A stretch of 38,239 bases of DNA from Thermoleophilia bacterium (lineage in GTDB: Bacteria; Actinomycetota; Thermoleophilia; Miltoncostaeales; Miltoncostaeaceae): contig JAGQUM010000040.1 in assembly GCA_020438485.1 (NCBI GenBank), forward strand, positions 620 through 38,858, written 5' to 3'. Both the position numbers and the translations under genes were made by a program. The notes beneath the pieces were generated by a model. The model did no database searches, had not been told where the DNA came from, and worked only from the letters and a program-made list of their open reading frames with translations. This document shows, in pieces, positions 19,516 through 26,403 of the stretch (its first letter is position 1; each line of letters starts with the position of its first letter).

Positions 19516-20266
19516 GGGCACGCGCCGCGGCCATCACCCACGGGGTCAGCGCCAGGGCCGCCATGTCGAAGAACACGTAGCCGCCCGCGATTCCACTGGG
19601 CGGGTTGCCGTTGGGCACGCCGATGCCCGGCACCTCGGGCAGCCAGAACCACGTGCCCAGCGCCGTGCCGTAGAGCTCGAGGAACGCGACGTACGTGAAC
19701 ACCCCCGCGTAGACGACGCCCGACGGGCTGCGGGTCATGAACGCGGCCAGTATCACGGCGCCGATGGCCCCCGCCACGTCGAGCCGCGGCAGCACCCCCA
19801 GGCCCAGCAGGCCCCAGCCCAGCACGCCGGCCGTCGCGAGCGCCACGAACGGACCGGCGTAGGCGCGCACCAGGCGGGTGTGCGTCAGGCGCAGCCCGAA
19901 CAGGTAAACCATGCCGTGCCCGGGGGGCACGAAGCTGGGCAGGTTGTGGTGGCGGTAGACGTAGGCGCCCCACAGGATCGAGCCGACGATCTCGAAGAAC
20001 GTGGCCACCACCACGACGATCAGCGCCTGGTAGCGCTCGTGCGGCTCCGAAAGCCACAGCAGGCCGGCGAAGATCGTCCACGCGCAGAGCCCCAGCACCG
20101 GCTGCCACCCGAACGCCAGCACCTTGTCGAGCCACAACCCGACCAGCCCCGCGAAGAGGATGACGGCGCACGACCCCCACGCGATCCACTGCCCCCGTCG
20201 ATCGTGAACATTGTGTTGCAGCGCCGCTGCGGGTGCTGGGGCGTGGCAGGTGCTCACCGCGGGCAT
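19454..20266 (-). CDS. Conserved integral membrane protein of unknown function
   Basis: About 270 residues with seven or so hydrophobic helices, beginning at QWIAWGSCAVILFAGLVGL. A motif PPGHGMVYLFGLRL sits in the middle, at a loop/helix junction where a conserved His-containing site is plausible. The C terminus is an Arg/Pro/Ala-rich tail. No transporter or enzyme family is evident to me. The start is either ATG 20266 or GTG 20257; the start region overlaps the putative phoU promoter, and GTG 20257 fits a leaderless start from a TACTAT box at 20265-20270. It is divergent from the PhoU-type gene with an 11-bp gap between ATGs. Confidence 0.78.
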   Translation of the reverse strand: MPAVSTCHAPAPAAALQHNVHDRRGQWIAWGSCAVILFAGLVGLWLDKVLAFGWQPVLGLCAWTIFAGLLWLSEPHERYQALIVVVVATFFEIVGSILWGAYVYRHHNLPSFVPPGHGMVYLFGLRLTHTRLVRAYAGPFVALATAGVLGWGLLGLGVLPRLDVAGAIGAVILAAFMTRSPSGVVYAGVFTYVAFLELYGTALGTWFWLPEVPGIGVPNGNPPSGIAGGYVFFDMAALALTPWVMAAARALRRGAPGTPARAPRAQPPPA

Positions 20267-20271
20267 AGTAT
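20264..20271. promoter_or_regulatory. Near-symmetric -10 element shared by two divergent genes
   Basis: The top strand reads TAGTAT at 20266-20271 and the bottom strand reads TACTAT over 20270-20265. On the plus strand transcription would start about at the phoU-type ATG (20278); on the minus strand near GTG 20257. Both messages would be leaderless. No good -35 is seen on either side. Confidence 0.45.
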
Positions 20272-20277
20272 TGACCC

Positions 20278-20958
20278 ATGTCCGTGACCCGCCTGCACTT
20301 CCAGCAAGAGATCGAGGCCCTGCGCTCGGGGATGCTCGAGATGGCCAGCGTCGTCCTGGCACAGGTCGAGCGCGGCGTCGCCGCGTGGGACGACGTCGAC
20401 CACGCCGCCGCCGAGGCGGTGATCGAGGGCGACGACCGCGTCGACGACCTGTGCGCCGAGCTCGACCAGCGCATCTTCAGCATCCAGATCCTTGAGGCCC
20501 CCGTCGCCACCGACCAGCGGCTGCTGCACGTCGGGCTCATCACCGTCATCGCCCTGGAGCGCGTGGGCGACCTCGCGACGGCCATGGCCCAGTTGGCGCT
20601 CAACGAGACCGCCGGCGACGCGATCCCCCAGATCCAGCTGCTCATCCGCCGCATGAGCGCCCAGGCGGTCGACACGCTGGCACTGGCCATCCAGGCCATC
20701 GCCCGGGGAGAGATCGAGCTGGGCGAGCGCGCGGTCGCCCAGGCGAAGGGCGTGCGCGAGATGCTCGACCAGGTGGTTGCCGCGGTCGGCACGTCCACGG
20801 CGGCCCCCGAGACGCGCACGTGGGCTGCGGCCGCCGTGCTTGTGGCTCGTCACCTCGAGCGAGTCGCCAACAACGGCGCCGAGTTGGGCAGCCGCGTGCG
20901 ATTCCTCGTCACTGGCGAGCCGTTCCAGCGGGCCAACCGGAAGGTCTCGAGCGGCTAG
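20278..20958 (+). CDS. phoU: PhoU-family phosphate uptake/signalling regulator
   Basis: 226 residues, all helical, as two PhoU repeats. PhoU proteins damp the phosphate transporter and PhoR signalling. The first repeat carries ALERVGDLATAMA, matching the family ExxxD metal motif. The second has HLERVANNGAELGSRV with Asn where the usual Asp sits, then FLVTGEP, the usual closing phrase. It starts MSVTRLHFQQEIEALRSGM, matching the family N terminus. No pst or phoR gene is in the window. The stop overlaps by four bases the stop of the convergent 55-residue gene. Confidence 0.92.
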   Translation: MSVTRLHFQQEIEALRSGMLEMASVVLAQVERGVAAWDDVDHAAAEAVIEGDDRVDDLCAELDQRIFSIQILEAPVATDQRLLHVGLITVIALERVGDLATAMAQLALNETAGDAIPQIQLLIRRMSAQAVDTLALAIQAIARGEIELGERAVAQAKGVREMLDQVVAAVGTSTAAPETRTWAAAAVLVARHLERVANNGAELGSRVRFLVTGEPFQRANRKVSSG

Positions 20959-21125
20959 TCCCCCTCGTCGTCCCTGCGGTCGCCGTCGGACTCGTCGGCG
21001 GCCTTCGGGCGGGATGCCTCGTGCTGCTGCTCCAGTTGCTCGAGCCGCTCGAGTGCGGCGAGCGCGTCGTCACCCGCGCCGATGTTCCGGATGCTGGTGC
21101 GTCGATCGCGCTTTGCCTTCGCCAT
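20955..21125 (-). CDS. Small hypothetical protein, 55 residues
   Basis: Start ATG 21125 has a strong ribosome-binding site, GGAGG seven bases upstream, which is the main support. The N terminus is basic (MAKAKRDRRTSIRNIG) and the rest is a probable helix or coiled coil (LAALERLEQLEQQHEAS) with a strongly acidic end (DESDGDRRDDEGD). No domain is recognised. Such a charged small protein could bind RNA or a protein partner; I make no functional claim. It lies downstream of mutY-mutT on the same strand, 41 bases from the mutT stop. Confidence 0.7.
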   Translation of the reverse strand: MAKAKRDRRTSIRNIGAGDDALAALERLEQLEQQHEASRPKAADESDGDRRDDEGD

Positions 21126-21166
21126 CAGGAGTCCTCCGTTCGGAACCCCGAGTGTAAAGCACCCAC

Positions 21167-21562
21167 CTACACGCGGCCGTCGGCCAGGGCCCTCACCAGC
21201 CCCGCGTCGGCCGGCGGGAACGGATAGCCCGGCAGGTCCGTCCGCCTGACCCAGCGGAACTGCACCACCTCCACGGGACGGGGCCGCTGCCGCGCGCGCC
21301 ACCCGCAGCGGTGGAACCGCAGCTCCAGTGGCCCCGATTGCGCGGTCCACACCCGCGGGCCCACGTCCACGTCGACGGCCAGTTCCTCGCGGATCTCCCG
21401 CGACAGGGCCGCCGCGTCGGACTCGCCCGGCTCCCGCTTGCCACCCGGGAACTCCCAGCGGTGGGGATGCCCGCGGTCCGGCAGCCGCTGGCTGATAAGG
21501 ACCCGGCCGCCGCGCTCGATCACGGCCGCGACCACGACGTCTCGGCGCGGATGGCTACGCAT
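21167..21562 (-). CDS. NUDIX hydrolase, MutT-like
   Basis: 131 residues. The Nudix box is complete: G41-x5-E47-x7-R55-E-I-R-E-E-L-A-V, with Ala in place of the usual final Gly, as in some MutT proteins. WEFPGGK precedes it, as in 8-oxo-dGTP diphosphatases. The last part, QFRWVRRTDLPGYPFPPAD, is the MutT-type C terminus. It probably clears oxidised dGTP from the nucleotide pool. It starts inside the end of mutY (8-bp overlap), so the two anti-8-oxoguanine enzymes are translated together. Confidence 0.9.
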   Translation of the reverse strand: MRSHPRRDVVVAAVIERGGRVLISQRLPDRGHPHRWEFPGGKREPGESDAAALSREIREELAVDVDVGPRVWTAQSGPLELRFHRCGWRARQRPRPVEVVQFRWVRRTDLPGYPFPPADAGLVRALADGRV

Positions 21563-22346
21563 GGCCGGCCCTCACCAGCCACCGGCCGTCGCGCGCCGCA
21601 AGGCCGTCGTGTACCAGCGACGCGGACGCGTCCGGATCGTCGTCCAGCCGTACCCGCTCGCCGCGCGCGAGCGCCCCCATCAGCGTCCCGCGCCGCTGGC
21701 GCATGGAGCCCTCGTAGCGACCCTGCCGGCGTAGCGGCGGGGTCACGTCGGCGACGTTGCCCGCGTCCGCCGCCGGGCACCCGGCCCGCACGGGGCATCC
21801 CCCGTCGCACCGCGGGGCCCGGTTCGTGCACCACAGGCGCCCGAGGTCCATGAGGGCCTGCCCCGCGGCCCACGCCCGGCCGGGGGGCGTGCCCGGCCAG
21901 CCCCCCGGAAACCGCCGGGCCATCACGCGCCGGACGTTCGTGTCGACGGGCAGGACGTCGGCCTCGTCGGCGAAGCAGCGCAGGGCCGCGGCGGTGTAGG
22001 CGCCCACCCCCGGCAGGTCCGTCATGCGGTCGTCCGCGGGCCACCCGCGCTCGGCCACCACGCGCGACGCCTCGTGCAGGCGCCGGGCGCGCAGCGGATA
22101 ACCCAGGCCGTGCCACGCCGCCAGGACGTCCCCGACGGACGCCCGCGCCAGGGCCGCGGCCGTCGGCCAGCGCTCCATCCACGACACGTAGTACGGCACC
22201 ACCCGCCGCACCGGCGTGGCCTGCAACTGCGTCTCGGCGACCAGCACCGCGTACCGGTCGCGGGTACGCCGCCAGGGCAGATCCTCTCCGGCCGTCCCGA
22301 ACCACTGGATGAGGTCGGTCACGGCGCGCTCGGCGGCGGCGTCCAC
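21555..22346 (-). CDS. mutY: A/G-specific adenine DNA glycosylase
   Basis: 263 residues from GTG 22346. It removes adenine mispaired with 8-oxoguanine. Visible features are WRRTRDRYAVLVAETQLQAT with the catalytic Glu in AETQLQ, the helix-hairpin-helix LPGVGAYTAAAL, and the catalytic Asp in VDTNVRRVMARR. The iron-sulfur cysteines are C173, C180, C184 and C190; spacing is x6-x3-x5, against the usual x6-x2-x5. The long Nudix-like C-terminal domain of E. coli MutY is absent; a short winged-helix-like end of about 70 residues remains, as in mycobacterial MutY. An ATG eleven bases upstream is out of frame. No ribosome-binding site is evident. Confidence 0.93.
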   Translation of the reverse strand: MDAAAERAVTDLIQWFGTAGEDLPWRRTRDRYAVLVAETQLQATPVRRVVPYYVSWMERWPTAAALARASVGDVLAAWHGLGYPLRARRLHEASRVVAERGWPADDRMTDLPGVGAYTAAALRCFADEADVLPVDTNVRRVMARRFPGGWPGTPPGRAWAAGQALMDLGRLWCTNRAPRCDGGCPVRAGCPAADAGNVADVTPPLRRQGRYEGSMRQRRGTLMGALARGERVRLDDDPDASASLVHDGLAARDGRWLVRAGHA

Positions 22347-22453
22347 GCGCGGAGCATGGCACGCGCCGCGGACCCGCCCCGGCGCGTCGCTTAAACCGCC
22401 AGAATCACATCCGGCGCACGCACCGCGGTGCCCCCGCCATGAAACAGGCCCGC

Positions 22454-22469
22454 CGGGGGGCTTCCCCCG
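22454..22469. other. GC hairpin upstream of the secreted-protein gene
   Basis: CGGGGG (22454-22459) and CCCCCG (22464-22469) form a perfect six-pair stem with loop GCTT. It sits in the 162-bp divergent gap between mutY and the secreted-protein gene, just upstream of the TATTGT box, so it is more likely a regulatory site or chance than a terminator. Confidence 0.3.
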
Positions 22470-22484
22470 CGCGCCGCCGCGGCA

Positions 22485-22490
22485 TATTGT
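22485..22490 (+). promoter_or_regulatory. Candidate -10 element for the secreted-protein gene
   Basis: TATTGT matches TANNNT and lies in an AT-rich island of an otherwise very GC-rich region, 18 bases before GTG 22509. The -35 region is poor. Confidence 0.4.
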
Positions 22491-22508
22491 TCCGTCATCC
22501 GGTTCCTC

Positions 22509-23615
22509 GTGTCGACATCCTCCGCACGGTCCATCGTGGCGCGCCTCGCGCTGGCGGCGGCCTGCATCGCCGCGATCCCGCAGGTCGCGGCGGCGGCCAC
22601 CCCTGTGGCCGACACCCCGGTCGCGACCGACAGCCAGGCGGCGCCCCCGACGGGCCCCGACACGTCCACGCCCGCCACTGACCCCGGCGCGACGGTCACG
22701 CCCGAGGAGCCCGAACCCGTCGTCGTCGTCCCCGAGACGCCGGCCGCCGAGCCCGCGACTCCCCCGGCCGCCACCGAGCCGCCGCCGCCTGCCACCGACG
22801 GCGCATACGCGCCGCCGCCGGTCGAGACGGCCCCGGTGGCCTCGGCGCCCGTCCCCACCACCACCACCACCCCCGCCACGAGCCCGGCCGGCACCGCCGA
22901 CCCCATCGCGGCGTCGAAGTCGCTGCCCGTCTCCGGGCCCGACGCCCCCGCGCCAGGCGACGTCATCAAGGCCACCGGGGCGAGCGTGACCGCCGTGGCG
23001 AGCCCGTCGGGCGCCGGCCAGGCACCCGCGACCGACCGCCAGACGCTGGCCCCCGCCGTGTCCGGCGCGCCCGACCGGCTGGTCATCAGAAACACGACGG
23101 GCGCCGCCACCCCCGACTCGCGTGTCGCCACCGACACGCACAGCGCCGGGGCCGCTCCCGCGGCAGCCACCACGACGGCCCGCCGCACCACCCACCCGGT
23201 CCCGTCGCCGGACCGGCTCGGCGTGCGTCTGAGCACCGACGCGACCCGCCCGGACACCGTCCTGACGGGCGTTCGCACGGCGTCGCCCACCGTGGGCCGC
23301 ACCGTGTCGCGCAAGGCCGTCCCGTCGTTCCTCGAGGCGCCGACCGCCGACCCCGCCACGTCCACCCGCATCGCGGCGCCCTCGTTCGGCGCCGGTGCGG
23401 GTACCACCGGCTCCGGCCTCCTCCAGGTCCTGGCCAACTACGTCTTCCCCGGCGTCAGCAACAACGCAAGCGGCGCCATCCTCCTGCTGTTCCCCTTGGC
23501 GCTGCTGCTGGCGGCGCTGACTCCCCGCATCCCGCGTCTGCACCTGCAGACCATCGTGGCCGAGCGCGGCTCGGGATGCCCAGGCTACAACCCGGTCCAG
23601 CTCAGGCCGGGATAG
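22509..23615 (+). CDS. Secreted, C-terminally membrane-anchored Pro/Thr/Ala-rich protein
   Basis: 368 residues. The N terminus is a signal peptide (SSARSIVARLALAAACIAAI, then cleavage around QVAAAATP). Residues about 30-310 are a low-complexity Pro/Thr/Ala/Val stretch, typical of an extended cell-wall-spanning stalk. Near the end, residues about 318-338 form one membrane helix (AILLLFPLALLLAALTPRI), followed by a 30-residue basic tail. There is no LPXTG motif. The last extracellular section (LLQVLANYVFPGVSNNASG) is the most protein-like part. The function is unknown. The start GTG 22509 is the only one that keeps a full signal peptide. Confidence 0.75.
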   Translation: MSTSSARSIVARLALAAACIAAIPQVAAAATPVADTPVATDSQAAPPTGPDTSTPATDPGATVTPEEPEPVVVVPETPAAEPATPPAATEPPPPATDGAYAPPPVETAPVASAPVPTTTTTPATSPAGTADPIAASKSLPVSGPDAPAPGDVIKATGASVTAVASPSGAGQAPATDRQTLAPAVSGAPDRLVIRNTTGAATPDSRVATDTHSAGAAPAAATTTARRTTHPVPSPDRLGVRLSTDATRPDTVLTGVRTASPTVGRTVSRKAVPSFLEAPTADPATSTRIAAPSFGAGAGTTGSGLLQVLANYVFPGVSNNASGAILLLFPLALLLAALTPRIPRLHLQTIVAERGSGCPGYNPVQLRPG

Positions 23616-23636
23616 GTCCCGCGCGCCCGGGACAGG

Positions 23637-23656
23637 TGCGCCCTCATATCGGCGCA
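23637..23656 (+). terminator. Possible terminator hairpin after the secreted-protein gene
   Basis: TGCGCC (23637-23642) pairs with GGCGCA (23651-23656) around an eight-base loop, 21 bases after the stop. It is short, without a U-tract. Confidence 0.35.
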
Positions 23657-23722
23657 TCGCCCGGATACGTGTCCTTGCGGGTGGCGTCCGGCCCTTGCCG
23701 GCACCCGCGTGCCATCACGTTT

Positions 23723-23734
23723 CTTCGCGCGAAG
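23723..23734. promoter_or_regulatory. 12-bp perfect palindrome before the receiver-like gene
   Basis: CTTCGCGCGAAG is its own reverse complement and ends 13 bases before ATG 23748. It could be an operator or an RNA hairpin that affects translation. A second, imperfect palindrome GGATACGTGTCC lies at 23663-23674. Confidence 0.35.
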
Positions 23735-23747
23735 GGATTACACACAA

Positions 23748-24185
23748 ATGAGCCCCCTCGACGTCGTCGTCCTCGGACCTGACGGCCACTCTCGGAACAA
23801 CCTGGAAGAGACCATCCGCCGCCTCGGCCACTCGGCCGTCGGCTTGGACCCCGCCACCGTGGCGGGCCTTCCGCCCACGCACGGCGACGTGCTGATGCTG
23901 GACCTGCGCGGCGAGGACCGCAGCTGGAGCGACCTCACCACCGAGCTGCTCGACGACGAGCGCCCGCTGGTGATCGTCGCCGACCAGGCCCGCCGTATGG
24001 TGCAGACGCTGGCCGGCCGCCCCGCCGGCACGCTGCTGCTGACCGGCGGCGAGGACGACAGCGGCTTCCGCGTCGCCTTCACGCTGTGCAGCGCGCTGTG
24101 CGCATCGAGCCGCCCCGCGACGCCCCCGCGACGCAGCCCCGGCTGGAGCCTTCCCGGCGCGTTGCGCGCCGCGACGGCCCTCTAG
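23748..24185 (+). CDS. Degenerate receiver-like protein of unknown function
   Basis: 145 residues from ATG 23748. The order of strands resembles a receiver domain: LDVVVLGPDGHSRNN, then DVLMLDLRGED with an Asp where the phospho-acceptor would be, then PLVIVAD. The N-terminal acidic pair is reduced to a single Asp, the switch Thr/Ser is Ala, and the conserved Lys is not seen, so normal phosphorylation is unlikely. A phrase PAGTLLLTGGEDDSGFRVA follows, and the last 25 residues look unstructured. I infer a pseudo-receiver. It follows the secreted-protein gene by 132 bp on the same strand. An upstream in-frame ATG (23709) lacks a ribosome-binding site. Confidence 0.6.
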   Translation: MSPLDVVVLGPDGHSRNNLEETIRRLGHSAVGLDPATVAGLPPTHGDVLMLDLRGEDRSWSDLTTELLDDERPLVIVADQARRMVQTLAGRPAGTLLLTGGEDDSGFRVAFTLCSALCASSRPATPPRRSPGWSLPGALRAATAL

Positions 24186-24263
24186 CGACGCCGCTCGATA
24201 CCCCGCCGACGGGGGCCCGGATCGCGACCGGGTCCCCGGGGGTCGACACCCCGACGTCGCCGG

Positions 24264-24269
24264 TAGACT
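24264..24269 (+). promoter_or_regulatory. Candidate -10 element for the VOC-protein gene
   Basis: TAGACT matches TANNNT, 37 bases before the TTG start at 24307. Directly upstream, CGGGG/CCCCG (24237-24253) makes a small inverted repeat that could be a terminator for the preceding gene or an operator. Confidence 0.35.
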
Positions 24270-24306
24270 TCGCGGCCCGCACGCCGACGAAGGAGCGCGA
24301 CCCGCT

Positions 24307-24657
24307 TTGAGCCGCATCAACGGCATCGACACGGTCTTCTACCAGGTCTGCAACATGGACCGGGCCGTCCAGTTCTACGAGGGCACCCTCGGCCTACAGC
24401 TCGCCCGCCGCGAGGGCAACGACTGGGCCGAGTTCGAGGCCGGCGGCGTGACGTTCGCCCTTTCCGGCGAGCTCGCCGTGCAGCCCCAGGGAGGCGGCGC
24501 AACCGTCGTGTTCACGTCCGACGACCTCGACGGGCTCAAGGAGCACCTGGCGTCCAAGGGCGCCCGCATGGGGGGCATCCAGGACATGGGTGGCGCCCGC
24601 ATGCTCGACGTGTTCGACCCGGACGGCAACCAGATCGTGGTGCTGGCCCCCACCTGA
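24307..24657 (+). CDS. VOC-superfamily (glyoxalase/bleomycin-resistance fold) protein
   Basis: 116 residues, one vicinal-oxygen-chelate domain made of two beta-alpha-beta-beta-beta modules. Typical phrases are VCNMDRAVQFYEGTLGLQL near the start and MLDVFDPDGNQIVVLAP at the end. Members include glyoxalase I, dioxygenases and drug-binding proteins; the usual metal His/Glu set is not clear, so the activity is not assigned. Start is TTG 24307, with GGAG at about ten bases; no ATG lies near. The gene stands alone, with a pseudogene remnant downstream. Confidence 0.88.
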   Translation: MSRINGIDTVFYQVCNMDRAVQFYEGTLGLQLARREGNDWAEFEAGGVTFALSGELAVQPQGGGATVVFTSDDLDGLKEHLASKGARMGGIQDMGGARMLDVFDPDGNQIVVLAPT

Positions 24658-24920
24658 CGACCGGTCGGTCTCGCGGCCGGCCCACGACCCGCCGGCCGCC
24701 CGGCTTCGACGCCGCACCGGGGAGGCCTCGATGGACACCGCGCCCGAGGCGCTCCCCCGGCCACGCCCGGTGCCGCGCGCCGACCGAAGGCGGCTTCCCG
24801 ATGCACGCGTCCGCGTGGGACCAACCGGGACGCCCCGCGTCCCGCCCGCGTCGACGCCGGGTGCCACGACCCCGACGCGGTACGCGGCCCCGCTCGGCCG
24901 AGCCGACCCGACACCCCGTG
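24658..24920. other. Stretch without a recognisable gene
   Basis: Between the VOC gene and the acetyltransferase relic. Open frames here give Arg/Pro-rich low-complexity translations without a ribosome-binding site. It may hold the eroded N-terminal half of the acetyltransferase, but I cannot align it by eye. Confidence 0.4.
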
Positions 24921-25260
24921 CCGGCGCTGACGACCGGCGTCCCCGTGTTCCGCGCGGACCCCGGGAAGAGGGCCTTCATCGACATGGGCCGCCGCGCTGA
25001 GGGCACGGGCGGGGACGGAGCGCTGATCGGTCACGGCCGCACGATCGCCACACCGAACCACGCCGTCCGCCCGCGACGCCCGGCCGCCATGTGCCCCACG
25101 CCGATCGGGATCGGGCGCGATGTGCACCCGGGGCGAGCGTGGTCGTCGTACCCGGCGTCACGATCGGCGACGGGGCAGTCGTCGCGGCCGGATCGGTGGT
25201 CGTCAGCGAGCTCACGCCGCACGCCGTCGGCGGCCGGGCCCCGGGCGCGGCTCCCCGCGC
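24921..25260 (+). pseudogene. Frameshifted remnant of a hexapeptide-repeat O-acetyltransferase
   Basis: Two plus frames together read like the C-terminal half of a LacA/maltose acetyltransferase. In the first frame (about 24921-25133) are GDGALIGHGRTIATPNHAV, which holds the position of the catalytic His, and TPIGIGRDVHPG. In a second frame (about 25130-25260) is ASVVVVPGVTIGDGAVVAAG followed by SVVVSELTPHAVGGRAPG, the classic left-handed beta-helix end. The break falls at about 25125-25135, where a few residues of the expected DVWIGGGA turn are lost. No start codon with ribosome-binding site is found and the N-terminal half is unrecognisable. A sequencing error could explain the single frameshift but not the missing front. 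Confidence 0.6.
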
Positions 25261-25303
25261 GAGACCGGGTTCGCTCACGGGTGGGCCCGTGTCGGAGAGC
25301 GGC

Positions 25304-25702
25304 TCAGCCCTCGTCGGCCACCGGTTCCGCTCCGGCGGCGGCGGCGACCGCCGCGGCGAACCGGTCGGGGTGCTCCACCACCAGCACGATCCTCCGCGTG
25401 GACCAGCGCAGCGGGGCCCGGACGTCGAGCTCGCGCCGCAGCTCCAGCACCACCGCGTCGCCACCGTCCGCGGCGAATGCCACCGTGCCGCGCGCGATCC
25501 TCACGCCCAGCCCCGCCCACAGGGGCCACGTCGTGCGGCCGACCCCGGCGATGTCCCGCGTCGGCACGTCGGCCTTGCCCAGCAGGCCGAAGCGCACCCG
25601 CACGACCCCGGGCTCTACTTCGACGGTGCCCCCTCGCGGGGCGAGCGGCGCGACGAACCAGAACGCCCACCGGGAACGCCGCAGGGGAAAGACCTCGGCC
25701 AC
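25304..25702 (-). CDS. PH-like-domain hypothetical protein
   Basis: 132 residues from GTG 25702. It is a beta-rich protein with phrases WAFWFVAPLAPRGGTVEVEP and VRVRFGLLGKADVPTRDI, then LDVRAPLRWSTRRIVLVVEHP and an Ala-rich helix. It resembles actinobacterial conserved proteins of the bacterial pleckstrin-homology type, which have no known reaction. No membrane helix is clear. It begins 17 bp after the sigma-factor stop on the same strand, so it is likely co-transcribed. A longer frame upstream overlaps the sigma gene and looks spurious. Confidence 0.72.
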   Translation of the reverse strand: MAEVFPLRRSRWAFWFVAPLAPRGGTVEVEPGVVRVRFGLLGKADVPTRDIAGVGRTTWPLWAGLGVRIARGTVAFAADGGDAVVLELRRELDVRAPLRWSTRRIVLVVEHPDRFAAAVAAAAGAEPVADEG

Positions 25703-25719
25703 GACATCCGCCCCCGCGC

Positions 25720-26403
25720 CTAGCGGAGGTCCACGACCTCGCGCGAGCGCAGGTGGCCCGTGGCCTTTCGCTTGACCCGCTGCAGGGCGTTGTCGACGGT
25801 CTTGGGAGTGCACCCCAGGACGTCGGCGATCTCCTCGTACGAGCGCCCCTCGAGGTACATGGTGAGCACCCCGCTCTCAAGCTCCGACAGCACGTCGCGC
25901 AGGAAGCCCACCAGCGCCCGCAGCTCCTCGGAGGAGATGGCCTGGTTGACCGGGTCGACGGCCGGGTCGCTGGGAAGCACGTCGGCCAGGGACATCTCCT
26001 GGTCGTTGTTGGCGCCCGCTCGCGTGTGGCTGAACGACACGTACGTGTTGAGCGGCGAGTGCTTCTGCCGCGCCGAGGTCTTGATGGCCGAGATGATCTG
26101 GCGCTGCACACACAGCTCGACGAACGAGCGGAACGTGGTCTGCTTGTCGGTGCGGTAGTCGCGGACGGCCTTGAAGAGGCCGATGAGCCCCTCCTGGATG
26201 AGGTCGTCGTTCTCGCCCCCGATCAGGAAGTAGCCGCTGGCCTTGAGGCGCACGAGGCCACGGTAGCGCTCGACCAGCCGGTCCATCGCCACGGGGTCCC
26301 CCTGCCGCGCACGTGCCACGAGGGCCCTGTCGTGACTATCAACCCAAGGTTGAGAGTGAGGGCTGTCTGCCCGGTTCGTCGAGCGCGCGAACACTGATGT
26401 CAT
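25720..26403 (-). CDS. sigH: Sigma-70-family RNA polymerase sigma factor, SigH (sigma-30) type
   Basis: 227 residues. Region 2 has YFLIGGENDDLIQEGLIGLF and then KAVRDYRTDKQTTFRSF, very close to Bacillus SigH, followed by QRQIISAIKTSARQKHSPLN. Region 4 has SELESGVLTMYLEGRSYEEI and a helix-turn-helix ending DNALQRVKRK. In Bacillus SigH starts sporulation and stationary-phase transcription; Thermoleophilia carry homologues whose regulon is not established. ATG 26403 has no ribosome-binding site; a start further in is possible, as the first 25 residues are unlike the family. No anti-sigma gene is adjacent. Confidence 0.93.
   Translation of the reverse strand: MTSVFARSTNRADSPHSQPWVDSHDRALVARARQGDPVAMDRLVERYRGLVRLKASGYFLIGGENDDLIQEGLIGLFKAVRDYRTDKQTTFRSFVELCVQRQIISAIKTSARQKHSPLNTYVSFSHTRAGANNDQEMSLADVLPSDPAVDPVNQAISSEELRALVGFLRDVLSELESGVLTMYLEGRSYEEIADVLGCTPKTVDNALQRVKRKATGHLRSREVVDLR

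Noticed and set aside
21555-21562. MutT as a split-off C-terminal domain of MutY
   Set aside because: The MutT gene has a full Nudix box, whereas the MutY C-terminal domain lacks one, and MutY here already has the short actinobacterial-type end.
22539-23330. Possible tandem repeat in the Pro/Thr-rich stalk
   Set aside because: Composition is biased but no regular repeat unit is seen.
22391-23437. Minus-strand frame rich in Val/Ala/Gly, looking like a membrane or surface protein
   Set aside because: It is the complement of the Pro/Thr/Ala stalk codons of the secreted protein; the plus frame has a signal peptide and an anchor helix.
21555-23657. Longer version of MutY starting far upstream
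   Set aside because: The upstream part is Gly/Arg low complexity antisense to the secreted-protein gene; homology begins at GTG 22346.
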